From positions 132,019,875 to 132,083,874 of the forward strand of contig CM034546.1 of NCBI GenBank assembly GCA_020055645.1: DNA of 64,000 nucleotides, in the 5' to 3' direction. The notes under the pieces are model-generated. The model saw only the letters and a program-made list of their open reading frames with translations. It searched no databases and was not told the DNA's origin. Origin of the DNA: Tomocerus qinae (lineage: Eukaryota > Arthropoda > Collembola > Entomobryomorpha > Tomoceridae). Position numbers and translations under genes: made by a program. This document shows, one piece after another, positions 45,098-55,091 of this stretch (position 1 is its first letter; the number at the start of each line of letters is the position of its first letter).

Positions 45098-45781
45098 TCA
45101 ATATGCTTGCCATGGTACGTGCTGCTTTTTTGTTCTCACACTTCGCCGAATATTATTTTCTTTGACCTCATTGACCATTCTCTTGACAGGTTCATATCTT
45201 CGTCCACGATTGCTGCTGAAACTGTCATCAGCTGTTTTATGTCTTTTATTAATCATTATTTTTGAATCAGATTTTCGTTTCCACTTATTATCACTTCCTT
45301 TTGAACCCTCAATTTCATTTATTGAAGATAATTTTAATTTCTTTTTATCGGCAATAGTAAGGTTTTCAACATAGTCCTCCCATCGATCATCTTCTGTATT
45401 GTCTGTTACACCATTGTGTTTTCCTCTTTTTCGACCAGGAAATATTTTTGGTTTCTGTGGTAACAACCAAGGCTCTACGAGTGACAATTTTTTTGCATAA
45501 AAAGGAGAATTATCAGGAATCTCATTTATTTTTGCCTGAGGGTCGTCATTTGTTTCAGAATTTTCATTTTTCTCAGAGTTTACATTCTTGACTAAAAGAG
45601 GTCGATTTTCCTGATTCAATCTTTTCTGTTCCAAATTTCGTGCTTGTTCTTGATAAAGTAACAATTTAGCATCATCAGGAAGTTTACTAGATAATATTTT
45701 ATTGTCATCTGCATTTAATTCGTTCATTTTCATAAATAATTGAAAAAGCATGTCGGGAACCAATCTCATTTTGTTAACCAT
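45098..45781 (-). CDS. Unknown charged Polinton protein
   Basis: 227 residues on the minus strand. The first 60 residues are leucine-rich and helical (MRLVPDMLFQLFMKMNEL). The remainder is Asn/Glu/Lys-rich, with FPGRKRGKHNG, DRWEDYVENL and a basic C terminus ending PWQAY. Its ATG overlaps the end of the next upstream minus-strand gene by 16 bases (45766-45781), so translation is probably coupled. Comparable small proteins occur in other Polintons but I cannot name a function. A virion or DNA-binding role is inference from the basic tail. Confidence 0.7.
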   Translation of the reverse strand: MVNKMRLVPDMLFQLFMKMNELNADDNKILSSKLPDDAKLLLYQEQARNLEQKRLNQENRPLLVKNVNSEKNENSETNDDPQAKINEIPDNSPFYAKKLSLVEPWLLPQKPKIFPGRKRGKHNGVTDNTEDDRWEDYVENLTIADKKKLKLSSINEIEGSKGSDNKWKRKSDSKIMINKRHKTADDSFSSNRGRRYEPVKRMVNEVKENNIRRSVRTKKQHVPWQAY

Positions 45782-46101
45782 CTTTTTGCTAATAGTCCAA
45801 GAACAGTCGAGAGAATTAGTAATAAAAAGGCTCCTCCCCTTTGAATTAAAATTTTCCTTTTTGTTTCTAATGGAACTTTGGTATCAAATGCAATCTTTTT
45901 TATTGTTCTCTGAAGAGGTTTTAAACGTTTAACTTTATTTTCACTGATAGGTACGTTTCTGTTACAAACATTAAGTGTTGCTTCACAGATTGAACAAAGT
46001 TGATCTGGTGTTGCTGATGCTAGAATTTGTTTTCTATATTTATTATTACAACGAAGGTACTTGTGTAGAAACCTGTAGTTTGCTTTTATTCGCTTGACCA
46101 T
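45766..46101 (-). CDS. Small conserved Polinton protein with C-terminal membrane segment
   Basis: 111 residues: basic N terminus, then ATPDQLCSICEATLNVCNRN and a Lys-rich helix, then GGAFLLLILSTVLGLLAKRW, a hydrophobic end. The pattern (QLxxICExxxNxxxxNxPxS, basic helix, Gly-Gly-hydrophobic tail) is one I recall as a frequent companion of Polinton integrases in animal genomes. Function unknown. It lies divergently from integrase with about 107 bp between the ATGs, likely a shared promoter. Confidence 0.7.
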   Translation of the reverse strand: MVKRIKANYRFLHKYLRCNNKYRKQILASATPDQLCSICEATLNVCNRNVPISENKVKRLKPLQRTIKKIAFDTKVPLETKRKILIQRGGAFLLLILSTVLGLLAKRWLTK

Positions 46102-46208
46102 GATGTTACCTGTTTCATTGTCAAAGTACGACTGACAATTAAATCAAGCAAGAACAAGTTAAATAGTTTCGTTTATAAAATTTCGATTCAGTTTAAAACT
46201 AGACGGTC

Positions 46209-47132
46209 ATGGATAACGTCACTAAAGAATATACTAATTTAAGATAGCCGGGTGCATATTCCAGTCTTACTGGATTTCTAAAAAGTTCAAAAACCAAATA
46301 TCGTAATGTAGATCAAGTGAGAAAACAACTGTCAAAGATTCCTGGCTATGCATTACATTGTCCTACACGAAAAAGATTTAAAAGAAGGCGCGTAATAGTT
46401 TACGGAATTGATGACCAATGGGCAATGGATTTATTAGATATTAGGAAATGGAGCAAGTCAAATTATAGAAAAAACTTCATATTATGTGTTATTGATGTAT
46501 TCTCAAAAATGGCTTGGCTGGAAGCATTACCAAATAAAAATGCAGACACGGTTTTAAAAGCTTTTCTTAGAATTCTAAAACGCAGCAAACGTAAATGTAA
46601 AAATCTTCAATCTGACTTGGGAACCGAATTTATTAACTCAAAAATGAAAAAAATGGCGGCAGAATATAATATAAATCATTTCGTTGTACATTCTCCAATG
46701 AAATGTAGTATTGCTGAAAGATTCTTTAGAACACTTGGTCAAAAGATATCTAGATATATGACACAGCATAATACAAAACGATTTATAAACAAATTAAAAA
46801 ATTTTGAGTTTTTATATAATAATTCATATCACAGAAGTATAAAGATGAAACCCGTAGAGGTGAATAAGAAGAATGAAATTGATGTAGGTTATAATTTATA
46901 CGGAAAAGTTACTAAAAACATCAAACCTCAATTTAAAATAGGTGATAAGGTACTAAAAGCGCGCGAAAAAACAATATTTGAAAAAGGATATACAAAATAT
47001 TTTGACAATAAAGTATTCTATATAAGAGATATCAAATTGACTAACCCACCAATGTATTATCTAAAGAATGAAGAGGGAGAAGAATTAAAGGGCGGTTACT
47101 ATAAACAGGAACTACAAAAGGTATATGAATAA
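46209..47132 (+). pseudogene. Retroviral-type integrase of the Polinton, in-frame TAG
   Basis: ATG at 46209, then twelve codons, then TAG at 46245-46247; the same frame stays open to 47132. The post-stop PGAYSSLTGF ... QVRKQLSKIPGYALH is the N-terminal part typical of Polinton integrases, so the stop interrupts the protein rather than lying upstream of it. Catalytic residues: D in QWAMDLLDI, D in QSDLGTEFIN, and E in SIAERFFRTLGQ, 33 residues after the second D. A C-terminal SH3-like segment (FKIGDKVLKAREK) follows. It would insert the element with a 6-bp staggered cut. No alternative ATG gives a complete domain, so it needs readthrough or is dead. Confidence 0.88.
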
Positions 47133-47149
47133 GAAGCACATTCATCAGT

Positions 47150-47467
47150 ATGGCTTTGAACCTCTTACACTTACTTTGCAACGGTAGAAATCTAGCTTGT
47201 CCATTTCCAGTTCGAAATTGTAAGTGCAATTGTTGTGTTAAAAAATCAAACTATAATCAATATCTTAGTGACATAAAAGATTATACTCCCTCTGAAAACG
47301 AGATTCCAGTTAATATAACTGACAAGGTTATCGTATATTACGATATAGAAAAGCGAGTATTTGTTTTACATCATATAATGAAACGTAAAAAGATACAAAC
47401 GGAAAACTTTACAAACGTTTTATACTATCTACATCGTAATGGAGTCATCAATATTAAAAAGTTGTGA
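47150..47467 (+). CDS. Unknown small cysteine-rich protein
   Basis: 105 residues. An N-terminal cluster of six cysteines (LLCNGRNLACPFPVRNCKCN, then CC) could bind zinc; the remainder is basic and helical. Starts 17 bases after integrase, same strand; its end overlaps the next frame by 29 bases. No family recognised. Confidence 0.55.
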   Translation: MALNLLHLLCNGRNLACPFPVRNCKCNCCVKKSNYNQYLSDIKDYTPSENEIPVNITDKVIVYYDIEKRVFVLHHIMKRKKIQTENFTNVLYYLHRNGVINIKKL

Positions 47468-47663
47468 CGGCAAGAAACGTGTTAGATTTGTTGAACAGGT
47501 TGAAACGTGTTTTGTTCCAAAACAGGATGAAACAAGAACAAAATATTGGGAATATTTCTATATCGACTCCTTATGGTTCAAGGACCGTATTTCAAAAGTG
47601 GAATGTGTATTAGATCCTATTCTTAGAAAAAGGATTGACGTCATTCCACTTGTGCGTCATTAA
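47439..47663 (+). CDS. Unknown small protein
   Basis: 74 residues (GKKRVRFVEQVETCFVPKQD ... WEYFYIDSLWF). KKRVRFVEQV resembles an RVxF-type PP1-docking sequence, an observation only. Overlaps the preceding gene by 29 bases in another frame, as in compact viral genomes. Confidence 0.5.
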   Translation: MESSILKSCDGKKRVRFVEQVETCFVPKQDETRTKYWEYFYIDSLWFKDRISKVECVLDPILRKRIDVIPLVRH

Positions 47664-47748
47664 TAAGTTAGAATAAAAACAGGTTTGTGAATCCAAGAAA
47701 TTAACACAGTTGGTCAAGCAGTCTATCTGTAAGCAACTCACTCTCACA

Positions 47749-48552
47749 ATGGAAGCCGAAAGTCAAATGTTGGTTGATCATGAAGATCATCATACATCAG
47801 GGACTGACGAGACAAGTTTTTCTACCCAAAAAAAGGAGACGGAAAAGAAGAAACTGCCAGAAGAAGAGGGAATGTCGGAAGCAGAATTGTTTTATATCAA
47901 AATACGTAAAGCTGAGTTCAGTGAAATCTACCGAGGTGGACAATTTAGTGCACCTAATGTCGACTCTAAAATTGGGAAATTGACTTTGTCTTTTTCCAAG
48001 TTTGGTGGAAATAGTGTGTTTATTCACATGAGAAGAAAACATAACGATGTTACCTCAGAATACTTTAACTGTCCATTGGCTTCGTTGGACTCGCTAATGA
48101 AGGCGCTAATGAGAGATACTCTCATTGACCAATACCTGTCTTCTACTTACCCTAGCTACGAATGGAGGCAGCGTCCAACATTTTGCCCGGGATCTATCAT
48201 GATTGTGAGATATACACGGGACAAACGACCGGAACTGACTGGATTTCGACTGCAAAGAAATACTTTTACTGGTAAAACATTGTTTATACATTTCGCAATT
48301 CATGAAATTCCGTACATAATTCACAAATTTTCGCAATTTCAAAAGATGAACATCATGGCGACTATAAAAGAAATGCAAGAAGAACATAAAATTCCAGATG
48401 AGCAATTTTTAAAAATCCAAGACCAACCCGAGCCGATGGATGAAGACAAAATTGACAACTTTTCAAGTGATTGCCAAACCCAATGTCCACATTTAAAACG
48501 GACACAGGATGAATCAGCAGAGGAACCCAAAACGAAAAAAATATGTTATTAA
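47749..48552 (+). CDS. Unknown Polinton protein, acidic termini
   Basis: 267 residues from ATG 47749. The N-terminal 45 residues are acidic/Lys-rich. The middle (about 50-210) is a folded-looking domain (LTLSFSKFGGNSVFIHMRRK, GKTLFIHFAIHEIPYIIHKF). The tail is acidic with a KTKKICY end. ACACAGTTGGTC near 47704 upstream resembles initiators of other genes in the element, and AATAAA signals follow near 48566. Not recognised; single-stranded-DNA binding or regulation would be a guess. Confidence 0.7.
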   Translation: MEAESQMLVDHEDHHTSGTDETSFSTQKKETEKKKLPEEEGMSEAELFYIKIRKAEFSEIYRGGQFSAPNVDSKIGKLTLSFSKFGGNSVFIHMRRKHNDVTSEYFNCPLASLDSLMKALMRDTLIDQYLSSTYPSYEWRQRPTFCPGSIMIVRYTRDKRPELTGFRLQRNTFTGKTLFIHFAIHEIPYIIHKFSQFQKMNIMATIKEMQEEHKIPDEQFLKIQDQPEPMDEDKIDNFSSDCQTQCPHLKRTQDESAEEPKTKKICY

Positions 48553-48600
48553 TTTTTTCTTGTAAATAAAAAATTTGATGTAAATAAAATTTCGAACTTA

Positions 48601-48923
48601 AAGGATTTGTTTTTGTATATACGTATATCATCATATAATATAGAATTACGACTAAGCATACGCCATCCATGTTTACGCACTCGGACACGGTTAAACTTGT
48701 TTCATCATGGTCAGCTAGGTTTCATCATGGTCAGGTAGGTTTAAACTTGTTTCATCATGTTACAAACTTGTTTCATCATCATCGGTCAGGTACGTACATT
48801 ATTCCCAACATGTAAAACGTTCCATGACTTAAAATAGCATCATGGCTAGGTATAAAAGCAGTTGACAATTTCTTGTTTCTCATCACATCCACAAATTCAC
48901 TCTTACAAGTAACAACTCAGGAC
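48601..48923 (+). promoter_or_regulatory. Upstream region with GTTTCATCATGGTCAG repeats and TATA box
   Basis: Near 48688-48790 the words AAACTTGTTTCATCATG and GTTTCATCATGGTCAGGTA recur four to five times. TATAAAAG at 48851-48858 is followed by CAGTTGACAATT (48859-48870), a 12-base word also found at 55126-55137 after another TATA box of the element. Confidence 0.5.
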
Positions 48924-50448
48924 ATGGACAGTCAGAAGTTGGAATCAGAGGTCGACCCACGTTTACAAGGACATAACCAACCCGACATTTGGTATACTTC
49001 TAACGAGTCTTTCGTAGTACCGAAAATCGATCATCTGAATACTGCAGCCATGGAAGCGGAGTACAAATTAAGAAGATCGATGGACAAAGAGATTGTTTTT
49101 GATCCTGAGGAGGACTGGGGATTGAAATATCCACCCATAATTCAAGATTATGTTGACTCAAATCGTCTCTTACCATTACCATACCTTGGAAAATTGATCA
49201 TCTCTGTGGACGATAACGAAATAATCTCTATGATGAGATGTCAATATGGGAGGAAGATTGAAGAATTACGATTTCATAAACGTGGCATTGAAAAAGTTTT
49301 ACCTGCAATTAGAAAGAGTGTGGTTGACGACAGACTAACGAAACTTCTTCCGTTTTACGAGATTTCTCGATGACAAAGCAATTTCGGATTTTCCAAGTTT
49401 GCGGTTACGATTTATCAAACAAAAAGTTGGAGACAAATTGTTGGGTTTCAAATTGTATGTTCCTGACCAACCAGAGAAGCAACTGTGTATTCATTTTTGG
49501 TTCCACGAAAGTTCAAGAATTATGGAACTATTGGATTTGTACACAAATTATTGTGTACCTCGGGAAAAATATGCTGAGGATGATCAATTTTATTGGTTAT
49601 CAACTCGTCAACCATACAAATGTCTTCATGATAATGGTCAAGCGATACTCAGTAAAGGAATATTGGTTCCACCTAATATCTCATCTTTATGCCCAAAATA
49701 TTGTCAGTGTAGACTAAAGATGAGAACCCAGAAAGAAATGAAACAACTAGCAAGAGTTAAAAAGATGAAATCGATTGCAACCGAATTGGAAGGTTTAATT
49801 GCAGCATCTAGTAAACTCAAAAAAGAATTTGACAAAGAGAAGTTTACAAAACTTATGGAAGATTCGATCGTTGAGAGGAATAACCGTCGACTGAGAAAGA
49901 TGGTCATGTCGGAGGAGGACTCTGAGGGGGAAGACGTTTGTGGAATTAGACCGTGGCCAGTTGAGCGATTAAAGATACATAAACGAAAGAAGATTGTAGA
50001 AGATATGGTTACAAATTGTGATAAAGCACAAAAAGATTTCGCCAAGATGCTTGTGGTGAATAGTCTTTTGAAATTGCCGAATGCAGATCGTATATTAGCT
50101 GCTATGAAAATCGACATAGAAGAATCCGAAGGAGAAGACGTGTGTGAAATCCAGCAAGCTAAGAAACCAGAAGCTGACGTTTGTGAATCATCTGAGTGTC
50201 ACAAATTGAAAACAGAAAAACGTTTGGAGGATGAAGAAGAGGATGGGGAAGACGTTTGCGGACCATGGCCAGTTGAACGTTTAAAGACATGCAAACGTTT
50301 AAAATACGACGAAGAGGACACTTGTAGCGTTCGTTGTTCAGAAGAGTCTGACAATGATGACGTTGTTTATGGAATTAGAGTGAGAAAGGATATATTTAGC
50401 GACTCTGATGACGACAACGATTTTTCGAATAAAACCTCAACCTCCTGA
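48924..50448 (+). pseudogene. Unknown Polinton gene, about 500 codons, frameshifted
   Basis: First frame 48924-49373 (150 codons). The second is open from 49339 to 50448, with no credible own start (its first start-like codon, at 49399, is TTG). Their overlap at 49339-49373 and matching character suggest one protein broken by a single-base indel near 49365. The C-terminal half is very acidic, with repeated words SEGEDVCGIRPWPVERLK / DGEDVCGPWPVERLKT and EGEDVCEI. No domain recognised. Its own TATA box (48851) suggests separate expression. Confidence 0.65.
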
Positions 50449-50469
50449 CCAACCGAGCATCATTTCACC

Positions 50470-50724
50470 ATGGACGTTGTAGGCGATAGCTTGCCACCAA
50501 GTTATCTTGAAGGTGGATATAGGGTGAAAGATCCCTCACCCATTGTGTGTTGCTTACATTTAATTGTCATTGTACACATTATATTCCTAATTCCACTCCT
50601 TGTTATTCTAATCTATTGTACATATTCCATTCACCAATATCAATTGTCTTTGGAAGAACTAAATGTTTTGAGTTCCAGTATCAAAGACAATTATGGTTGG
50701 CTACTAAAATATAAACCAGAGTAA
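50470..50724 (+). CDS. Small single-pass membrane protein with PPxY motif
   Basis: 84 residues: short N terminus with LPPSYLEGGY, then a 30-residue hydrophobic segment (CLHLIVIVHIIFLIPLLVIL), then a charged helix. PPxY is the late-domain motif that recruits NEDD4-type ubiquitin ligases and ESCRT in enveloped viruses, or serves adenovirus-like entry. In a Polinton this would fit a virion or egress membrane protein, as inference. Starts 22 bases after the preceding gene, same strand. Confidence 0.6.
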   Translation: MDVVGDSLPPSYLEGGYRVKDPSPIVCCLHLIVIVHIIFLIPLLVILIYCTYSIHQYQLSLEELNVLSSSIKDNYGWLLKYKPE

Positions 50725-50754
50725 GAGCAGCGGCGGCGGCAGCGGGGATCCTTT

Positions 50755-50907
50755 TGTATATGCGAAGCATATTTCTACGTTTCACGTATATATGCCTTCG
50801 GCATAAGTTACGCTTCGCGTATATATGCATAGCATAAGTCTACGCTACGCGTATATATGCAAAGCATAAGTCTACGCTACGCGTATATATATATGCCTTT
50901 GGCATAG
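50755..50907. repeat. Array of about nine alternating short hairpins
   Basis: Palindromes of two kinds alternate with a period of 13-20 bp: TATGCNNNGCATA (TATGCGAAGCATA, TATGCCTTCGGCATA, TATGCATAGCATA, TATGCAAAGCATA, TATGCCTTTGGCATA) and TACGCNNNGCGTA (TACGCTTCGCGTA, then TACGCTACGCGTA twice, plus a TACGTTTCACGTA variant), joined by TATA or AGTC. Preceded by a GC-rich GGCGGCGGCAGCGGGG run. Lies between two plus-strand genes. It could serve as a terminator, regulatory binding array or replication element. Confidence 0.85.
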
Positions 50908-50930
50908 TGTCAACCACGGAGGGGGTCACC

Positions 50931-51173
50931 ATGAACACAATAGTATCTCAAGTACCACCTATTTCTATCAGCCATGACGTTATCATGTTTGAACCTGTCA
51001 TCAAGTTACATCAAATCACGGATGGATACACCAATACAGTTTATGTAAATACAACCCTTTTACAGTCTCTTATTATGCAGATTAAATCTATTCAAAATGA
51101 ATCATTAGTATATTTAGATGCTTGTATTTCTGTAAATAATGTAAAAAGTTATAAAACATGTAATTATGATTGA
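50931..51173 (+). CDS. Unknown small protein
   Basis: 80 residues from ATG 50931 (NTIVSQVPPISISHDVIMFE ...). No membrane segment or known motif. It sits directly after the hairpin array and ends four bases before the convergent ATPase gene. Confidence 0.5.
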   Translation: MNTIVSQVPPISISHDVIMFEPVIKLHQITDGYTNTVYVNTTLLQSLIMQIKSIQNESLVYLDACISVNNVKSYKTCNYD

Positions 51174-51177
51174 TTTA

Positions 51178-51840
51178 TTATTGTAAATAAACAGTACATT
51201 CTTCTGGAAAATCTCTCACTCTACAATTGTCATTTTGTGTTTGACCATAATCTAATACTAAGTATCCATACGGCTTTTGCATAATATCCTTACTGGCTTC
51301 ATCAACAACAGCATTCTTTTTACCACCATTCATTTGTCTTCCAAGTGTTGTGATGGCAACGCTATCCCTCGGATTTTTCATAGCGCAAATATACTTACTT
51401 TGTAGCACCAAATCTCGCAATTGCTTGTAAAATAAATTTTGAACTAGCAATATAATTGAAACATTATTATGATGTGAAGTAATTGTAAAGGCTTTAATTG
51501 CATCAACTGATCTACTCACGTCACACATAAGATCATCCAAAATCACTAACTTATGTCCATCAAGAGAACTTCCATAATCAGTAGGTAATCCTTGATGAAA
51601 CCTTATGCCAGGTACCGAATTTTTTAGGCGACCAAATAAGATTGGTTGGGCAGTAGTATAACAATAAATAACATGGTCAATATGTGGTTCAATGATTTCA
51701 TCTTTCCTTTGTAAAATTTTTGTAGTCAGTGTAGATTTCCCAGACTGTGTTTGGCCCGCTATAGTCATGCAAAAAGGTGCTTTTAACTTGTAATCAAATA
51801 AAGGACAATCCTCAGGACACACAAACATTGTTCCAGCCAT
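51178..51840 (-). CDS. DNA packaging ATPase (FtsK/HerA, A32-like)
   Basis: 220 residues. Walker A GQTQSGKST at 29-37, Walker B KLVILDDLM near 95-103, then a sensor-type segment (SIILLVQNLFYKQLRDLVLQ) and the conserved HHNN region. Length and motifs fit the Polinton/virophage/NCLDV genome-packaging ATPase that pumps DNA into the capsid. Intact. Convergent with the small gene at 50931 and just downstream of polymerase on the same strand. Confidence 0.92.
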   Translation of the reverse strand: MAGTMFVCPEDCPLFDYKLKAPFCMTIAGQTQSGKSTLTTKILQRKDEIIEPHIDHVIYCYTTAQPILFGRLKNSVPGIRFHQGLPTDYGSSLDGHKLVILDDLMCDVSRSVDAIKAFTITSHHNNVSIILLVQNLFYKQLRDLVLQSKYICAMKNPRDSVAITTLGRQMNGGKKNAVVDEASKDIMQKPYGYLVLDYGQTQNDNCRVRDFPEECTVYLQ

Positions 51841-51936
51841 TGCAACGTCTAAAACAAGACTGATTTATTTTTTCCTTATTACCTACTTACATATACTTTA
51901 TTACTTATACTATATACAATATTATATTTACAAAAA

Positions 51937-54554
51937 TTACACATGATATAATGGAATGTCTTTGTGACCATACGCAAACGTATTTATACCATCTGGACAA
52001 TAGCGTTTAATGTCGTACCCGTTAATAGCCTTCTTGCGACATTCGACAGTAAACAATTCATGTTTATAACTTTTAATAGTTTTAAACACAGCATATGTCT
52101 GTCTTTGACTTTTTGTCTCAGGTAATATAGCATTTACAAAATGGTCAAATTGGAAATCATTTTTTACAGAACTTTTTGGTATTCCCTTAGCTTTCATTTT
52201 CACTTTGTAATTAATCTCATCCTTAACCAAGTCCTTAAACTGTAAATATCTAACACAATACATTTTAGGTTTGTTTACAATTATTTCAGTAATAACTCCA
52301 TCTGTCATTTCATCAGAGAAATACCCCAACCTCTTTTTGTTCTTAGAGCTAAAACATTTACCAACAAATGGACAGTTTGGATCATAGCCAGACATGTCAA
52401 AAAATCTGGCTTCATTCCTTATACAATCATCGTAAATATTTTCTGTTTCGATCATGTAAACTAAACTATCAGTATCAGTATACAACAAATTATATTTCCC
52501 CTCATATTCTTTAGCAATATAGTTATAATGGAAATTAAACATTGTTGTCTTACTAATGTCTAAAACAGCAACACCTGCTGCAATAGGTCTGTCAAGTGTT
52601 ACCTGCAATCTTTTTAGTATCAACAAAACCATACCTTCACCATCATTACCAGGCGAAATCATTACTTGTCTTTCTACAGTAGGCTTTTTGTTATACCTTA
52701 GCCCTCGCTCCTGACTACGTATAACCTGAATATGTTCGTTCCTATTTCGTTTATTTTCAATAAATTTTCCATAACCAGAGTTGTTTAATAACTTCCAAAA
52801 AGCAATTTCGATTTTACTAGTTGCCATTTGTCGTCGCATTGTGTTATAATCAATGTAGGGTTTCATCCAAGCTGATTGTGTGAACTCTACTGCTCTATGT
52901 ACTTTAGTTATTTCCACTCCTAAACTAACATAAGTTTTAAGAGCACGATAATGACAGACATAATTCAGCTTTGGCTTTAAGTCTGCAATCAGTCTCTTCT
53001 GTTTACCTTCTGGTGGCAAATCTAAATCATCCCTAAGATCCTTCATCATGTGTGATATTTCATCATCTTGTATTATCCTAGTTGTTGGTGCAGGAGGATA
53101 ACTATTTAGTTTATCATGTAATTTGTCAGGAATTTTCAAATCAACTTCGAAAAAATAACCAAGTTCTGCTTCATCGTCAATATCCATTACAAATTTTTTT
53201 GGATTTTGACGTATTTTATTATCGAGAAACTGTTTGGAACACCATTTAAATCCTTCTCGAGGTAGGAATTGGCTAAGAGCACCTCCATACAAATTGTTTG
53301 CATGTAAATATATCCCCCATGTGGTAGGTTTGTTTTTGTCAAAGTGCGGTAAATAAGGATTATTTGGTTTTCCCACCCTTAGGTCACCTGCACTAACTAA
53401 TCCTCCCCTGATGGCACTTTCTAACCAAAGATGCATAGTAGAATCTTTTATGTACTCCAACTCTACTCCAGTCTTTTTAAGTGCTGCGTCTAAACTAAAC
53501 ATGGTTAGGGAGTAGTAATTACATACATCAAGTCCAAATGCATCATACAAAGTCTTTCTAAGTTTGAACCAAACATCGGCTAGCAAAACAGTATCACACT
53601 TGACATATAAATCGTGCCATTCCCCCATGTTTTTAATGTTAAATTCTTTCCAGACTATTTCAACATTAGCATACACATCATCCTCAATATCAGTTCGTGT
53701 CAAATCATTTCTAAATATTTCCTTGGGTGGTAGCTTATCAATATCAAATTTTTCGACAGAATCCATGTACGAATATGGATATGCACCCTTCTTTAATATT
53801 AACTGTATTTGTTCTTCTGTACAGCCTTTAAAGGCTTGTCGGGTAATGGGAAAATCCGTACTTTTATCCATGTTAGCAACTAAAGATGCTAATGATTCAT
53901 TCATAAACATAAAACTATCAATAAACTTTAAGTTTTCGTTGATTAAAATACTCATGAATTTTTCACAAGATTGTGGAATTACTTCAACAGATTCAACACA
54001 ATCCATTGTTGAAGCTTTAAGAACGTAGTGCCCATCAAAACCTTTTAAATTATGAAACACAATAGGTATTTTCTCGATATTGAAGCTAAAATATTGCACG
54101 GAGCGTTGTGTGCAAAACCTTCAAACCTATATGGTGGTGGATGATTATGATGTCTAACAATATCATCTCCATCTTCAAACTTTTTATGACAAAAGTAGCA
54201 TTTTTGTTTTAACAACGTTCTTTTGTTCATGTATATTCCCTGTTCCTCATCAGTCATTGACATTTCTTCTTTTGCAGTCTCTTCAAAGCCTTTTATCCTT
54301 CCTTGAAGAATCTCACCCCACTTTATTATATAATAGAGTAACTCCTGAGCAGCATCATCATTGTCATTCTTTACTCTATAAGTAAGACTGTCTTCTATTT
54401 TCCCATACCAATTGACAATATGACAATTAAAACCTGAGGGTTTGTGCAACTGTTGCTTAACTGTATTATTTTCCTTATCCTCATCTACAATTAAGAGTTC
54501 GTCCATAGCTTTGCAAAATGTTTCAAAATCTGCAAAAATTGTGTATGGTACCAT
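51937..54554 (-). pseudogene. Protein-primed DNA polymerase B, frameshifted and N-terminally short
   Basis: C-terminal frame 54099-51937: Exo II (VFHNLKGFDGHYVLKA), palm motif NNLYGGALSQ (about 268), KLLNNSGYGK (about 438), and catalytic YTDTDS (about 541). N-terminal frame 54554-54045: Exo I FADFETF and a C-x2-C/His-rich segment (CYFCHKKF ... RHHNHPPPYRFEGFAHN) typical of Polinton/adintovirus PolB. The frames join by a one-base shift in the TTTT run near 54085. Upstream of ATG 54554 only about ten more codons are in frame before TAA. Polinton PolB is usually over 1000 residues, so the N terminus is missing or lies in the repeat region. It would replicate the element using a terminal protein. 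Confidence 0.92.
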
Positions 54555-54582
54555 TTGTGTTCTACCGTATTTGTTAAAAAAT

Positions 54583-54950
54583 TATTTCTTTACCTGCTCT
54601 GATCCACACTTAGTTATGGTATCGGTAAGGTCCATGTTCAAAATAGATTATTACCTGCTTTGGCACATCATAGAATATTGGAGCTTGTAAGTACTTATAA
54701 TATTTCTTTACCTGCTCCTTTGGTACGAGCTCGGTAAGGTCCATGTTCAAAATAGATTATTACCTGCTTTGACAAACAATAAAATATTGGAGCATGTAAG
54801 TACTTATAATATTTCTCTCCCTGCTCCTTCATTACGAGCTCGGTAAGGTCCATGTTCAAAATAGATTATTACCTGCTTTGACAAGTAATAGAATATTGAA
54901 GCATGCAAGTACTTATAATATTTCTCTACCTGCTACCTGATTTTAACTTG
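54583..54950. repeat. 109-bp tandem repeat, three copies, upstream of polymerase
   Basis: The word GGTAAGGTCCATGTTCAAAA starts at 54624, 54733 and 54842, exactly 109 bp apart. On the minus strand each unit has an ATG-initiated coding-like stretch (MDLTELVPKEQVKKYYKYLQ...), but 109 is not a multiple of three, so frames do not continue between units. It lies in the divergent promoter region between polymerase and the acidic gene. Confidence 0.88.
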
Positions 54951-55091
54951 TATTGCTGTTCGATATGGACCCAACAAGCAGGTAACAAATTCTTGGTAAT
55001 TTTATCAAAATTATTTTTCTACATGTACTGCACTAGTCTCTGTATGTATTAACATTGCACTTAAAAATTACTTCTTTACTCACGACAGACC

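Noticed and set aside
46317..47132. Integrase starting at 46317
   Set aside because: The codon there is GTG and conserved integrase residues lie upstream in the same frame, beyond the TAG. The gene starts at 46209 and is interrupted.
49399..50448. Independent gene starting at 49399
   Set aside because: The start is TTG and the frame is open further upstream, overlapping the end of the 48924 frame; one frameshifted gene is simpler.
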